DNA from: Roseibium limicola
Lineage (GTDB): Bacteria; Pseudomonadota; Alphaproteobacteria; Rhizobiales; Stappiaceae
Assembly: GCF_017313085.1 (NCBI RefSeq)
Contig: NZ_JAFLNF010000004.1
Span: forward strand, 248,001-312,000
Reading direction: 5' to 3'
Length of the DNA: 64,000 bases
Shown here one piece after another: positions 15,665-24,348 of this stretch; position 1 is the stretch's first letter, and each line of letters opens with the position of its first letter. The position numbers and the translations under genes were made by a program. The notes under the pieces are model-generated. The model searched no databases and was not told the origin of the DNA. It saw only the letters and a program-made list of their open reading frames with translations.

Positions 15665-17014
15665 ATGTTCGGGAGGAAGCTGATTGCAGCAACAACCATG
15701 GCATGCGCGCTGGCGCTTGGCCTGGGGGGAGCCAATGCCGAAACCTTGCGGTTCTGGACCATTGAAGAACAGCCAGAGCGCCTTGCCAAACAGGAGGAAA
15801 TGGCAGCGGCATTCAAGGAAAAGACCGGCATCGACGTTGATGTCATACCGGTTACCGAAAAGGATCTCGGAACCCGTGCCACGGCAGCCTTCGCAGCCGG
15901 TGATCTGCCGGATGTGATCTATCACACGCTACAGTATGTCGGACCGTGGAGCGAAGCCGGCATTCTCGACACGGAAGCTGCTGCTGACGTCATGGAAGCG
16001 CTGGGCACAGACACCTTTGCGCCGGGAGCCGTCAACATGTCGACGGTGGACGGGGAGGTCGCTTCGGTTCCGTCCGACGGATGGACGCAGATGATCGTTT
16101 ACCGCAAGGATCTGTTCGAAGAGAATGGCCTGGAAGCGCCGACGACTTACGCGGCCATCGAAGCCGCCGTCGAAAAGCTGCACAATCCGCCGGAAATGTT
16201 CGGCTTTGTCGCGGCAACCAAGATCGACGAAAACTTCATGAGCCAGGTGCTGGAACATGTTCTTCTCGCCAACGGCATCACGCCGGTTGGTCCGGACGGT
16301 TTCCTGCCGCTGGATGAGACCAAGACCGTCGAGGCGCTTGAGTTCTACAAGACCATTGCCGACGCCTCGCCTCCAGGTGATCTGTTCTGGAAACAGTCTC
16401 GCGAAGTCTACTTTGCCGGCAAGGCCGCGATGATCATCTGGTCGCCGTTTATTCTCGATGAACTGGCCGGGCTGCGTGACAGTGCTCCGCCGACGATCAA
16501 CGACGATCCGACCTCTGCCGCGCTTGCCGGCATGACAGGTGTGGTCACAACCTTCTCCGGTCCGTCCAATCCGGACGGTGCTGCCTGGGGTGACATTCGC
16601 TACTTCGGCATCACCAATGACGCCGACACGGATGCCGCGATGGAGTTCGTCAAGTTCTCCATGGACGAAGGCTACCTGACCACCCTGTCCATCGCACCGG
16701 AAGGCAAATTCCCGATCCGTCGCGGCAATGCTGATGATGCAACCAAGTTCGTCAAGGGTTGGGCTGAGCTGCCTGTTGGCGTCGATCGCAAGGCGCCACT
16801 TGGTGAGCTTTATGACGAAGTCACCATCAACTCCATCGTTGAAGGGCTGGAAACAGCTAGCCGCTGGGGTGTCGAAGAAGGGCAGCTGTCGCTGGCTTCC
16901 AAGATCATCAACAGTCAGACCCTCAACCGATTGGTGCGTGAATTCATCGACGGCGAGCGGGACGCCAAGGCCACTGTTGCGGCCTTGAACGAGCAACTGG
17001 CGGAAATCCAGTAA
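15665..17014 (+). CDS. aglE: Sugar ABC transporter substrate-binding protein (AglE-like)
   Basis: A 449-residue periplasmic binding protein of the family 1 (MalE-like) type. It has an N-terminal signal peptide (MFGRKLIAATTMACALALGLGG, cut near NAEA/TL), followed by LRFWTIEEQPERLAKQEEMAAAFKEKTG, typical of alpha-glucoside binding proteins. The start follows AAAGGAGTTGG. It sits 37 bases after the LacI gene and 128 before the first permease, with a hairpin (17035-17063) in between. Its exact glucoside is not known. The neighbouring hydrolases suggest an alpha-linked glucoside or glucosylated osmolyte. Confidence 0.9.
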   Translation: MFGRKLIAATTMACALALGLGGANAETLRFWTIEEQPERLAKQEEMAAAFKEKTGIDVDVIPVTEKDLGTRATAAFAAGDLPDVIYHTLQYVGPWSEAGILDTEAAADVMEALGTDTFAPGAVNMSTVDGEVASVPSDGWTQMIVYRKDLFEENGLEAPTTYAAIEAAVEKLHNPPEMFGFVAATKIDENFMSQVLEHVLLANGITPVGPDGFLPLDETKTVEALEFYKTIADASPPGDLFWKQSREVYFAGKAAMIIWSPFILDELAGLRDSAPPTINDDPTSAALAGMTGVVTTFSGPSNPDGAAWGDIRYFGITNDADTDAAMEFVKFSMDEGYLTTLSIAPEGKFPIRRGNADDATKFVKGWAELPVGVDRKAPLGELYDEVTINSIVEGLETASRWGVEEGQLSLASKIINSQTLNRLVREFIDGERDAKATVAALNEQLAEIQ

Positions 17015-17034
17015 GTACGGACGATTAGCATTTC

Positions 17035-17063
17035 CCGGAAGGCGACCCCCTGTTGCCTTCCGG
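17035..17063 (+). terminator. Intercistronic hairpin after aglE-like gene
   Basis: CCGGAAGGC and GCCTTCCGG form a 9 bp perfect stem around an 11-base loop just downstream of the binding-protein stop. There is no T run, so it is more likely an mRNA-stabilising or partial-termination element that raises binding-protein level relative to the permeases. Confidence 0.5.
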
Positions 17064-17142
17064 TTGCCGGGGCAGACTTAACTGAAGTCGGTGGATGTTC
17101 TGGTGCGTTCTTTCCGAGTTCAAGCTTCAAGTAGATCAAGAC

Positions 17143-18468
17143 ATGTCGGACATCAGTGCCAAACTGCCTGCCGCTCAGGACGAGGATGACCGCCCGCGCC
17201 CTCCCAAGGGGATCGGGCCAATGCAGCGACGTGAATCGCGCTTGGCCTATCTCATGCTGGCGCCGACCTTTCTGATCGTGCTGGCCATCGTCCTGGGCCC
17301 GCTGCTTGCAAACTTCTGGATCAGTGTGAAACCGGTCGGGCTGGCTGATCTACGACCGCCTTCGGTGCTGATCAATGAACGTGTGCGCGGCGGTCCGGAA
17401 AACCCCGGTGACGCTGCAACGCTGGAATACCGCCTGAGAAACTCGACCCAGGACAAGGAGATTCGGGCAGTGATGCTCGAAGATCGGATCCCGGACGGAT
17501 TTTCGGTCACCAGCGTGCCCGAGGTCTGCACGCTAACCGACGATCTTCTGTCCTGTGATCTTGGGACCGTACCGGGCAAATGGCGCGAGCGGCTGAAGGT
17601 CGAGGGAACCGTCGATCAGGCATTTCTCGACACGGAAGACCCTGAGGACATTCACGCAGCGGTGGTCTCGGGAGACGCTGACAACATCCTGACCAACTTC
17701 GACTTCACGCTGGAAAATTTCGCCCGCGTCTTTGACAATGACGAGTTCTGGAGCGTGTTGCGGGTCACATTCTACTACACGATTTTCGGCACCGGCGGAG
17801 CGCTGGTGATGGGCCTGTTTGCCGCTCAACTTCTGCATACCAGCTTCAAGGGGCGCGGATTTCTGCGCGGCCTCTTTCTCTTTCCCTACGTCTCGCCGGT
17901 TATTGCCGTGGCCTTCACCTGGCTGGTGCTGTTCGATCCGTTCTCCGGCACGGTCAATGCCCTTGTGACAAAGATGGGCGTGGCCGATCAGGCCATCAAC
18001 TTCTTCGGTCAGCGCTCTCTTGATCTGTCGCTTTTCGGTCTGACCATCGAGTTTCCCCTGGCGCTCAGCACCGTTATTGCGTTTGAAGCCTGGCGCTACT
18101 TTCCGCTGTCTTTCCTCTTCATTCTGGCACGCATGCAGTCAATGAACACGGATGTCTATGAGGCAGCTGAAATGGACGGCGCCACGCCGCTGCAGCAGTT
18201 CTGGTACATCTCCCTGCCGCAATTGATGGGGATCCTGTCTGTGCTCTTCCTGTTGCGCTTCATCTGGACCTTCAACAAGTTCGACGACATCTTCCTGCTC
18301 ACCGGCGGCAATGCCGGAACGCGGACACTGACTGTCGATGTCTATGAGCAGGGCTTCGCCTTGTCGAACCTGGGGGCGGGTGCCGCCGTGGCTGTGGTGG
18401 TCTTCGTGGTGCTGGTTGCCTTTGCCACGCTGTTCTTGACCTTCTCACCGAAAGAGGAGGGCCTCTGA
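17143..18468 (+). CDS. aglF: Sugar ABC permease with large periplasmic insertion (AglF-like)
   Basis: A 441-residue membrane permease of the MalF type. The first membrane segment is at about residues 33-62. It is followed by a hydrophilic insertion of about 115 residues (68-182) before the normal permease core. The inserted part looks like a DUF11-type beta-sandwich (EYRLRN, DRIPDGFSVTSVPEVC, then LLSCDLGTVPGKW) with Cys129 and Cys138 that could form a disulfide. The core has the EAA loop, EAAEMDGATPLQQFWYISLPQ, that contacts the ATPase. The start MSDISAKL is preferred to an ATG 48 bases upstream. The stop is followed after one base by the next ATG. Confidence 0.9.
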   Translation: MSDISAKLPAAQDEDDRPRPPKGIGPMQRRESRLAYLMLAPTFLIVLAIVLGPLLANFWISVKPVGLADLRPPSVLINERVRGGPENPGDAATLEYRLRNSTQDKEIRAVMLEDRIPDGFSVTSVPEVCTLTDDLLSCDLGTVPGKWRERLKVEGTVDQAFLDTEDPEDIHAAVVSGDADNILTNFDFTLENFARVFDNDEFWSVLRVTFYYTIFGTGGALVMGLFAAQLLHTSFKGRGFLRGLFLFPYVSPVIAVAFTWLVLFDPFSGTVNALVTKMGVADQAINFFGQRSLDLSLFGLTIEFPLALSTVIAFEAWRYFPLSFLFILARMQSMNTDVYEAAEMDGATPLQQFWYISLPQLMGILSVLFLLRFIWTFNKFDDIFLLTGGNAGTRTLTVDVYEQGFALSNLGAGAAVAVVVFVVLVAFATLFLTFSPKEEGL

Positions 18469-18469
18469 G

Positions 18470-19696
18470 ATGCTTGCCTGTATTCTGATTGCCTTGGCGT
18501 GTGGTGCTGTCTGGGGGGCCGTCTCGATGCTGGTCACCGGGGTCACACTGACGTTGGTCACCGGTCAGGTCGCTGTCCCTGCTGTGGGGGCTGCGGCCAT
18601 CGCTGGCGCTTTACAGGCCTTGTGGCTTGTTTGGAGCGTCAAAGGCTCATCGGCGCGCAGCCAGTCATCGTTGACCGGTTTCTTCATCGCCTTTATCGTC
18701 TTGATGGTACTGACCATGGCCATGCCTTTCAGCCTGCCGCTGAGTGTCATGCCGGTCTGGCAGGCCGTGGCGCTGGTCCTGTCTTTGGGCGCCATGATGT
18801 ATGCAAACGCTGCTTGTCTGCGCGGCATCGCGCTGGGGGCCATGCGGCGTTATGATCAGGAGGTCGTCCTGATCCGCGTGCTGAAGGGGATCGGCTTTGT
18901 CTTCTTCACGATCATCGTCGCGCTGCCGTTCTATGTGATGGTGATGACGTCGCTGAAAAGCCAGCAGGCCCTACTCGCCAATCCGCTGGACCTCTCCATC
19001 GACATTGGTCAAGGCATCGCCGGATTGTTCCGGTCTTACGTCGAGCTGTTCACACAGTACGACTTTGGCACTTACCTGCTGGTGTCGACGGTCGTCTCGG
19101 TGGCCACGGTCATCCTGACGTTGCTGTTTTCAGTGCCGGGGGCCTATGCGGTTTCCCGCCTGCGGTTTCCAGGCCGGGCGATGCTGTCGCGCTCCGTGCT
19201 GCTGATCTACATGGTGCCGGCGATTGTTCTGGTGATCCCGCTTTATACCGTCTTCTCGCAGTTGGGACTGCGCAACAGCCTGACGGGTCTGCTGATCGTC
19301 TATCCTGCAACGACCATTCCGGTCGCACTGTATATGCTGCAGGGCTATTTTCGCGGGCTTCCTGCCGAGCTTGAAGAGGCCGGTCTGATGGATGGCCTGA
19401 GCCGTATCGGCGTTATTCTGAAAATCACCCTGCCACTGTCCTTGCCGGCACTGGCCTCAGTCTCGCTTTATGTCTTCATGATCGCCTGGAATGAATTTCT
19501 CTTTGCTTTCATGTTCCTTGACGATCCGGACATTTTCACCCTTTCCCGCGGCATCGTCGCGTTGAATTCCTCGGAAGTGCCCCGTCAGCATCTGATGGCG
19601 GGCGCCGTGATCGCAACGGTTCCCGTTCTGGTCATCTTTCTGTGGTTTGAGCGCTTCCTGGTGCAGGGCCTGACCGCTGGCAGCGTCAAAGGCTGA
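18470..19696 (+). CDS. aglG: Sugar ABC permease with extra N-terminal membrane domain (AglG-like)
   Basis: A 408-residue MalG-type permease, about 130 residues longer than usual. Residues 1-120 form four additional hydrophobic segments (for example ACILIALACGAVWGAVSML and FFIAFIVLMVLTMAM). The normal core starts near residue 128 (VLKGIGFVFFTIIVALPFYVMVMTSLKS). The EAA loop is EEAGLMDGLSRIGVILKITLPLSLP. It is translationally coupled to the aglF-like gene (one base apart). Together the two permeases form the membrane channel. The role of the extra helices is unknown. Confidence 0.9.
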   Translation: MLACILIALACGAVWGAVSMLVTGVTLTLVTGQVAVPAVGAAAIAGALQALWLVWSVKGSSARSQSSLTGFFIAFIVLMVLTMAMPFSLPLSVMPVWQAVALVLSLGAMMYANAACLRGIALGAMRRYDQEVVLIRVLKGIGFVFFTIIVALPFYVMVMTSLKSQQALLANPLDLSIDIGQGIAGLFRSYVELFTQYDFGTYLLVSTVVSVATVILTLLFSVPGAYAVSRLRFPGRAMLSRSVLLIYMVPAIVLVIPLYTVFSQLGLRNSLTGLLIVYPATTIPVALYMLQGYFRGLPAELEEAGLMDGLSRIGVILKITLPLSLPALASVSLYVFMIAWNEFLFAFMFLDDPDIFTLSRGIVALNSSEVPRQHLMAGAVIATVPVLVIFLWFERFLVQGLTAGSVKG

Positions 19697-19756
19697 GCGC
19701 GGATACACGCACAAACCGCTCGCAAGGCGGTTGGAACACACAGGAGTATTCACACA

Positions 19757-21043
19757 ATGGGAGCCAGTCTGAAACGAGCGGCCCATGACATCCTGATCGG
19801 CAATGATCTTGGCGGATATACGGTCCCCACCAAGGGGCTTTATCCCTATCAGTGGAACTGGGATTCCGTTTTCGTAGCGCTTGGCTTTGCGACGTTCGAT
19901 CTTGATCGGGCCTGGCGCGAGCTGGAAACCTTGTTCGAGGGCCAATGGACCGACGGCATGGTGCCGCACATTCTGTTTCGCAAAAATGACCCTGGTTATT
20001 TTCCCGGACCGAGTGTCTGGCAGACCAGTCACGAGCCCTTTCCGACCTCCGGCCATTCACAGCCACCGGTCGCTGCAATCGCCGTGCGGGACATGTTTGA
20101 AAAAGCGCCCGCCGACGAAAATGCTGAACGCGCCAAGGGTCTGTTTCCCAAGCTGATGGCCTTTCATCGCTGGTGGGCGACCTACCGCGACCCGTCGGGT
20201 GAAGGCAGCGTTGCGATCATCCACCCTTGGGAATCCGGGCGCGACAATCTGCCGGACTGGGACGAGCCTTTGTCGCTGGTCGATGTCAGCCGGATTGATG
20301 CCTACGAGCGCAAGGACACGACCCACGTCGATGCCTCCATGCGGCCGCTGAAGCAGGATTATGATCGCTATATGGCGATCCTTCAGTCTGGACGGGCAGT
20401 CGGTTGGGATCCGCACAAGGTTGTCGAAAACAGTCCGTTCCTCGTGGCGGATCCGGCAATCACCATGATCCTGCTGCGCGCCAACCGCGATTTGCTGGCT
20501 CTGGCGGAACGCCTCGGCTTTCAACGCGAGCGTGTCGAGATCCAGGGCTGGATTGCCCAGCTTGAGCGTGGCGTTGCCAGTCTATGGAACGAGACGGTTC
20601 AGGCCTACACCACCAAGAACCTGCGCAGCGGCGTTTTCGGTGCGGGCGTCTCCAGCGCTGCTTTTCTGGCGCCGTTTGCCGGCATCTCCGATCCGAAGGT
20701 GCTGGACCCTATGCGCAACCATTTTGACCGGATTGCCGGCAAGGTCACCTACATGGTGCCTTCGTATGACCCGGATTATGAAGGCTTTGAGCACATGCGC
20801 TACTGGCGTGGCCCGGTCTGGGCGGTGGTCAACTACATGATTGCACGTGGTCTGCGGGAACAAGGCGACACCTTGCGTGCGGAACGCGTTCGGCAGGACA
20901 CCGCCAATCTCGTCGCAAAAAGCGGGTTCGCCGAATATTTCAGCCCAATTGACGGCACGGGGGCAGGCGGACGCTCGTTTTCCTGGACAGCTGCTGTCTG
21001 GCTTGCCTGGGTATCGCCAACACATGCCGTCGAAGCGGCCTAA
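19757..21043 (+). CDS. GH63-like (MGH-type) glycoside hydrolase
   Basis: A 428-residue (alpha/alpha)6-barrel glycosidase related to GH63, the group that includes bacterial mannosylglycerate and glucosylglycerate hydrolases. Signature parts in order are [15 protein letters not shown], the [15 protein letters not shown] loop, [15 protein letters not shown] (probable catalytic Asp), [13 protein letters not shown], and [21 protein letters not shown] (probable catalytic Glu in EYFSP). There is no signal peptide, so it acts in the cytoplasm on the imported glucoside. It lies 60 bases after the second permease and 26 before the ATPase. Glucosylglycerate, glucosylglycerol and sucrose-like compounds are all possible substrates. 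Confidence 0.85.
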   Translation: MGASLKRAAHDILIGNDLGGYTVPTKGLYPYQWNWDSVFVALGFATFDLDRAWRELETLFEGQWTDGMVPHILFRKNDPGYFPGPSVWQTSHEPFPTSGHSQPPVAAIAVRDMFEKAPADENAERAKGLFPKLMAFHRWWATYRDPSGEGSVAIIHPWESGRDNLPDWDEPLSLVDVSRIDAYERKDTTHVDASMRPLKQDYDRYMAILQSGRAVGWDPHKVVENSPFLVADPAITMILLRANRDLLALAERLGFQRERVEIQGWIAQLERGVASLWNETVQAYTTKNLRSGVFGAGVSSAAFLAPFAGISDPKVLDPMRNHFDRIAGKVTYMVPSYDPDYEGFEHMRYWRGPVWAVVNYMIARGLREQGDTLRAERVRQDTANLVAKSGFAEYFSPIDGTGAGGRSFSWTAAVWLAWVSPTHAVEAA

Positions 21044-21069
21044 AGACACAAGAAACGGGGTTTAGGGTT

Positions 21070-22131
21070 ATGGGAGCGATCCGTCTTTCGGGCATCGAAA
21101 AGTGGTTTGGCGAACTTCAGGTCATCAAGGGGATTGATCTGGACGTCGCCGATGGCGAGTTCGTGATTTTCGTAGGCCCGTCCGGCTGCGGCAAGTCCAC
21201 GCTTTTGCGGCTGATTTCCGGGCTGGAGGAAACCAGCCGTGGTGTGGTGGAGATTGACGGCAAGGATGTGACCGCCGAGCCACCCTCAGGGCGTGGCTTG
21301 TCGATGGTGTTCCAGTCCTACGCGCTCTACCCGCATATGAGTGTGCGCGAAAACGTCGGATTTGCGCTGAAGACAGCGGGAATGCCAAAGGCGGATATTG
21401 ATGAGAAAGTGGGGCGGGCGGCTGAAGTTCTGAAGCTCGACGACTATCTCGATCGTCGCCCAAAAGCGCTTTCGGGCGGTCAGCGTCAGCGCGTCGCCAT
21501 CGGCCGGGCCATCGTGCGCGAACCGGCCGCCTTCCTGTTCGATGAGCCGCTGTCGAACCTCGATGCGGCCCTGCGGGTGGAGATGCGGTTTGAGATCGCC
21601 CGTTTGCACAAGGCTTTGGGCACAACGATGATCTACGTCACCCACGACCAGGTCGAGGCGATGACCCTTGCCGACAAGATCGTGGTGTTACAGGCCGGCA
21701 ATATCGAGCAGGTAGGCTCCCCGCGTGCGCTGTACGAAAAGCCGGACAACCTCTTCGTTGCCCAGTTCATCGGTTCGCCAAAGATGAATGTTCTGCCTTG
21801 TACTGCGACGGGAGATCGCTTTGACCTGCAAGGCAAGGGCTCCGGCGTCTATCCGTATGCCTCGACTGCAAGCATCCCGACGAAACTCGGTATCCGCCCG
21901 GAACACATCAAGGTTGTGGCGCCTGGCGCAGGTCATCTGGATGCAACGGTGGATGTTGCCGAGTATCTTGGCGCCGACACCTATCTCTACGTTGGCGTGG
22001 ACGGGCTGGAGGCGATGCTTGTGCGGATCGATGGCAGTGAAGAGATTGCCGAGGGAAGTCGCATTGGGCTGTCCTTCGACGAAAGCCGTCTGCATTTCTT
22101 CGATGAAAACGACAAGGCAATCCGGGCTTAA
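21070..22131 (+). CDS. aglK: Sugar ABC transporter ATP-binding protein (UgpC/AglK-like)
   Basis: A 353-residue ABC ATPase of the MalK/UgpC class, energising sugar import. Walker A is GPSGCGKST (residues 36-44). The Q-loop is [14 protein letters not shown], the signature is [14 protein letters not shown], Walker B is [14 protein letters not shown], and the switch His is in [15 protein letters not shown]-terminal TOBE/MalK-like regulatory domain (about 240-350) contains the [10 protein letters not shown] segment. It is the last plus-strand gene of the block, converging on the GH13 gene 42 bases away. It is expected to drive the two permeases encoded upstream. Confidence 0.95.
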   Translation: MGAIRLSGIEKWFGELQVIKGIDLDVADGEFVIFVGPSGCGKSTLLRLISGLEETSRGVVEIDGKDVTAEPPSGRGLSMVFQSYALYPHMSVRENVGFALKTAGMPKADIDEKVGRAAEVLKLDDYLDRRPKALSGGQRQRVAIGRAIVREPAAFLFDEPLSNLDAALRVEMRFEIARLHKALGTTMIYVTHDQVEAMTLADKIVVLQAGNIEQVGSPRALYEKPDNLFVAQFIGSPKMNVLPCTATGDRFDLQGKGSGVYPYASTASIPTKLGIRPEHIKVVAPGAGHLDATVDVAEYLGADTYLYVGVDGLEAMLVRIDGSEEIAEGSRIGLSFDESRLHFFDENDKAIRA

Positions 22132-22173
22132 GTCCGGACTGCCTTGCTGGACGGGCTAGTGCCGGTTCCTGCT

Positions 22174-23841
22174 TTACGCTTCCACTTCGGCGAAGGCTGC
22201 ATCGAGCCCGTGAATTTTGAGGGTGGCTCCGTCAAGGGTTCCACCGAAACCACTACCTGAAAGCAGCGTCAATGCGCCGATGTCTGGTGTAAAGCTCGTG
22301 CTGTCTGAGGTCATGTTGAAGACGCAGAGGATTGCCCGGTCTTCGAAGTGACGCAGCAACGCAAACATTCCCTCCGGCGCATCAACAAAGCGAATGCTAC
22401 CCTTTTGCAGTGGCGGCTGTTGCTTGCGCCATGTCAAAAAGCTGCGCGTCCGCTCCAGTACTGAGGTGCCGTCGCCACTCTGCGCCGAGACCCCAACCAT
22501 ATGATGCGCCTGAGGCACCGGCAGCCACGGCGTTCCTTCCGTAAAGCCGGCATGTGCCGCGTCAGCATCCCACGGCATTGGCGTTCGGCACCCATCGCGG
22601 CCCTTGAATTTCGGCCAGAAGCGAATGCCATAGGGATCCTGCAGTAGCTCGAAAGGCACATCGGCTTCTTCCAGCCCCAGCTCTTCGCCCTGATAGATGC
22701 AGGGCGTTCCGCGCAGGCAGGTGACAAGAGCCGTGGCCAGAGGTGCGAAGCGGCGGAGATCACGGCCCTGCCCCCAGCGCGTGGCAACCCGGGTAACGTC
22801 GTGGTTCGATAGCGCCCAGCTTGGCCAGCCATCGCCAAGCTCGGCTTCCATCGCCTCTATTGTCTGGCGCAGGTAAGCGGGCGAATTGTCTTCTGTCAGC
22901 AGGTCGAAACTGTAGGCCATGTGCAGCCGCTTGTCCTTGACTGTATAGGCTGCTGTCGTACCGATCACGTCCCGGTCTGCGCCAATCTCGCCGACCAATG
23001 TTGTGCCGGGATAGGCGTCGGCGAGGCGGCGCAAGCGTTCCAGAAACGCCAGGTTTTCAGGTCGCGTCTTGTCAAAAAGGTGATGTTGGAAGGAGTAAGG
23101 GTTCGACGGATCGACGCCGGTGATAGGCACGTTCGGTGGACGTGGCGGATTGTCCCGCAATTCCTGATCGTGGAAGTAGAAGTTGACTGTATCCAGCCGG
23201 AAGCCTTCCACACCCAGATCGAGCCAGAAGCGGGCGACATCGAGAACCGCCGTCTGAACCTCTTTATTGTGGAAGTTCAGGTCCGGTTGGCTGGTCAGGA
23301 AGTTATGCAGGTAATACTGGCCGCGTACGCCATCCCACTCCCAGGCGGAACCGCCGAAGATCGACAGCCAGTTGTTGGGCGGCGACCCCTCCGGCTTGGA
23401 CTGCGCCCAGACATACCAGTCAGCCTTGGGGTTTGATCTGGAAGAGCGGCTTTCCTTGAACCAGGCGTGCTGGTCGGAAGTGTGAGAGATCACCAGATCG
23501 ATGAGGACTTTGAGCCCGAGGCTCTTGGCCTTTGCGACCATGGCCTTGAAGTCGTCCAGCGTGCCGAACATCGGGTCGACATCCCGGTAGTCGGAGACAT
23601 CGTAGCCGAAGTCGGCCATCGGCGACGTGAAAAAAGGCGAAAGCCAGATCGCGTCCACCCCAAGACCGGCAATATAGTCGAGGCGGCGGGTGATGCCCGG
23701 CAGGTCGCCGATGCCGTCGCCGTTGCTGTCCTGAAAAGAGCGCGGGTAGATCTGATAAATCACCGCGCCGCGCCACCAGTCGGTGTCGCCGGAGGCTGCG
23801 GGATAGGCTGTGTCTGATGGGTGGGGCAGCATATCCGACAT
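22174..23841 (-). CDS. aglA: GH13 alpha-glucosidase (AglA-like)
   Basis: A 555-residue alpha-amylase-family glucosidase. All family regions are present: the N-terminal barrel start VIYQIYPRSFQDSNGDGIGDLPG, DLVISHTSDQH, the nucleophile Asp in GFRLDTVNFYFHD, the acid Glu in TLVGEIGAD and the SNHDVTR transition-state segment. GFRLDTVNFYFHDQELRDNPP is typical of rhizobial AglA-like enzymes. The start MSDMLPHPSD follows a GGAAAGA site. Upstream in-frame residues overlap the promoter operator and are rejected. There is no signal peptide, so it is cytoplasmic. It converges on the ABC operon but carries its own operator-like palindrome upstream. Confidence 0.92.
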   Translation of the reverse strand: MSDMLPHPSDTAYPAASGDTDWWRGAVIYQIYPRSFQDSNGDGIGDLPGITRRLDYIAGLGVDAIWLSPFFTSPMADFGYDVSDYRDVDPMFGTLDDFKAMVAKAKSLGLKVLIDLVISHTSDQHAWFKESRSSRSNPKADWYVWAQSKPEGSPPNNWLSIFGGSAWEWDGVRGQYYLHNFLTSQPDLNFHNKEVQTAVLDVARFWLDLGVEGFRLDTVNFYFHDQELRDNPPRPPNVPITGVDPSNPYSFQHHLFDKTRPENLAFLERLRRLADAYPGTTLVGEIGADRDVIGTTAAYTVKDKRLHMAYSFDLLTEDNSPAYLRQTIEAMEAELGDGWPSWALSNHDVTRVATRWGQGRDLRRFAPLATALVTCLRGTPCIYQGEELGLEEADVPFELLQDPYGIRFWPKFKGRDGCRTPMPWDADAAHAGFTEGTPWLPVPQAHHMVGVSAQSGDGTSVLERTRSFLTWRKQQPPLQKGSIRFVDAPEGMFALLRHFEDRAILCVFNMTSDSTSFTPDIGALTLLSGSGFGGTLDGATLKIHGLDAAFAEVEA

Positions 23842-23919
23842 GAGTGTCTTTCCGGTTGATGTGTCGTCCTCTCGCCAATGACTGCGGCCGTGCCGGGAGG
23901 TGAACCTAGAAAAGTGAGT

Positions 23920-23935
23920 TTCAAAGCGCTTTGAA
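23920..23935. promoter_or_regulatory. Perfect 16-base palindrome, LacI-family operator
   Basis: TTCAAAGCGCTTTGAA is a perfect inverted repeat with a central GCGC, the form typical of LacI-family operators. It lies about 80-95 bases upstream of the GH13 start codon. The likely ligand is the LacI-type regulator encoded at 14548-15627, by position and family. Confidence 0.6.
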
Positions 23936-24053
23936 TCGCTAGCTGCTTCAGTGCAAGGCGTCAAGAAAAACCACACTGAGGAGTTTCATCTGGCATCAGA
24001 AGAGTGTCTCATCGACGGAAGGGACGCACTTTTCGCAAAAACTGATGGTCAAA

Positions 24054-24087
24054 TAAAAAGGCCAATCCCGCTCGAGCGGAATTGGCC
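24054..24087 (-). terminator. Orphan Rho-independent terminator on minus strand
   Basis: GGCCAAT..ATTGGCC and CCGCT/AGCGG give a nearly perfect 28-base palindrome (24060-24087, one mismatched pair). On the minus strand it is followed by TTTTTATTT. No minus-strand protein gene lies upstream of it. It may end a small RNA starting near 24150-24230. A loose promoter (TTGAAA, then TCAAAT) can be read there on the minus strand. Confidence 0.5.
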
Positions 24088-24348
24088 GGAAAATCTGAAA
24101 AATATCGAAAAACGACTTGATGTAACGCTACGGATTATCCGCCTTTCAAGTGACAGGCGCATGAAGGAACAGCGTAAGTCATATGACGATTATTTGAGCC
24201 GAACCGGCAGCATTTTTCAATGAACCCGACCGCATTCTGAGGTTTGCTGCGTGTGCGAAGACAAAGCCTTTTCTTCCCACTGTTGGCGGCGTAGTTTCTG
24301 GTCTTGATAGAGGTCGGCGGGAGGTCGGCCGGATTTGGAGGAAGCATC

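Larger units (their letters stand above)
23842..24348. other. Intergenic region between glucosidase and thiolase
   Basis: A 507-base gap holding the glucosidase promoter and operator (23920-23935), an orphan minus-oriented terminator-like hairpin (24054-24087) and the thiolase promoter. A 90-codon plus-strand frame at 23951-24223 has unusual codons and contains the hairpin. It is not called as a gene. Confidence 0.5.

Noticed and set aside
23951-24223. 90-codon plus-strand frame with a charged helical C-terminus
   Set aside because: It lacks a convincing ribosome-binding site, uses codons rare in the neighbours (GTA, CTA, CGA) and is crossed by a strong minus-strand terminator hairpin, which fits non-coding DNA better.
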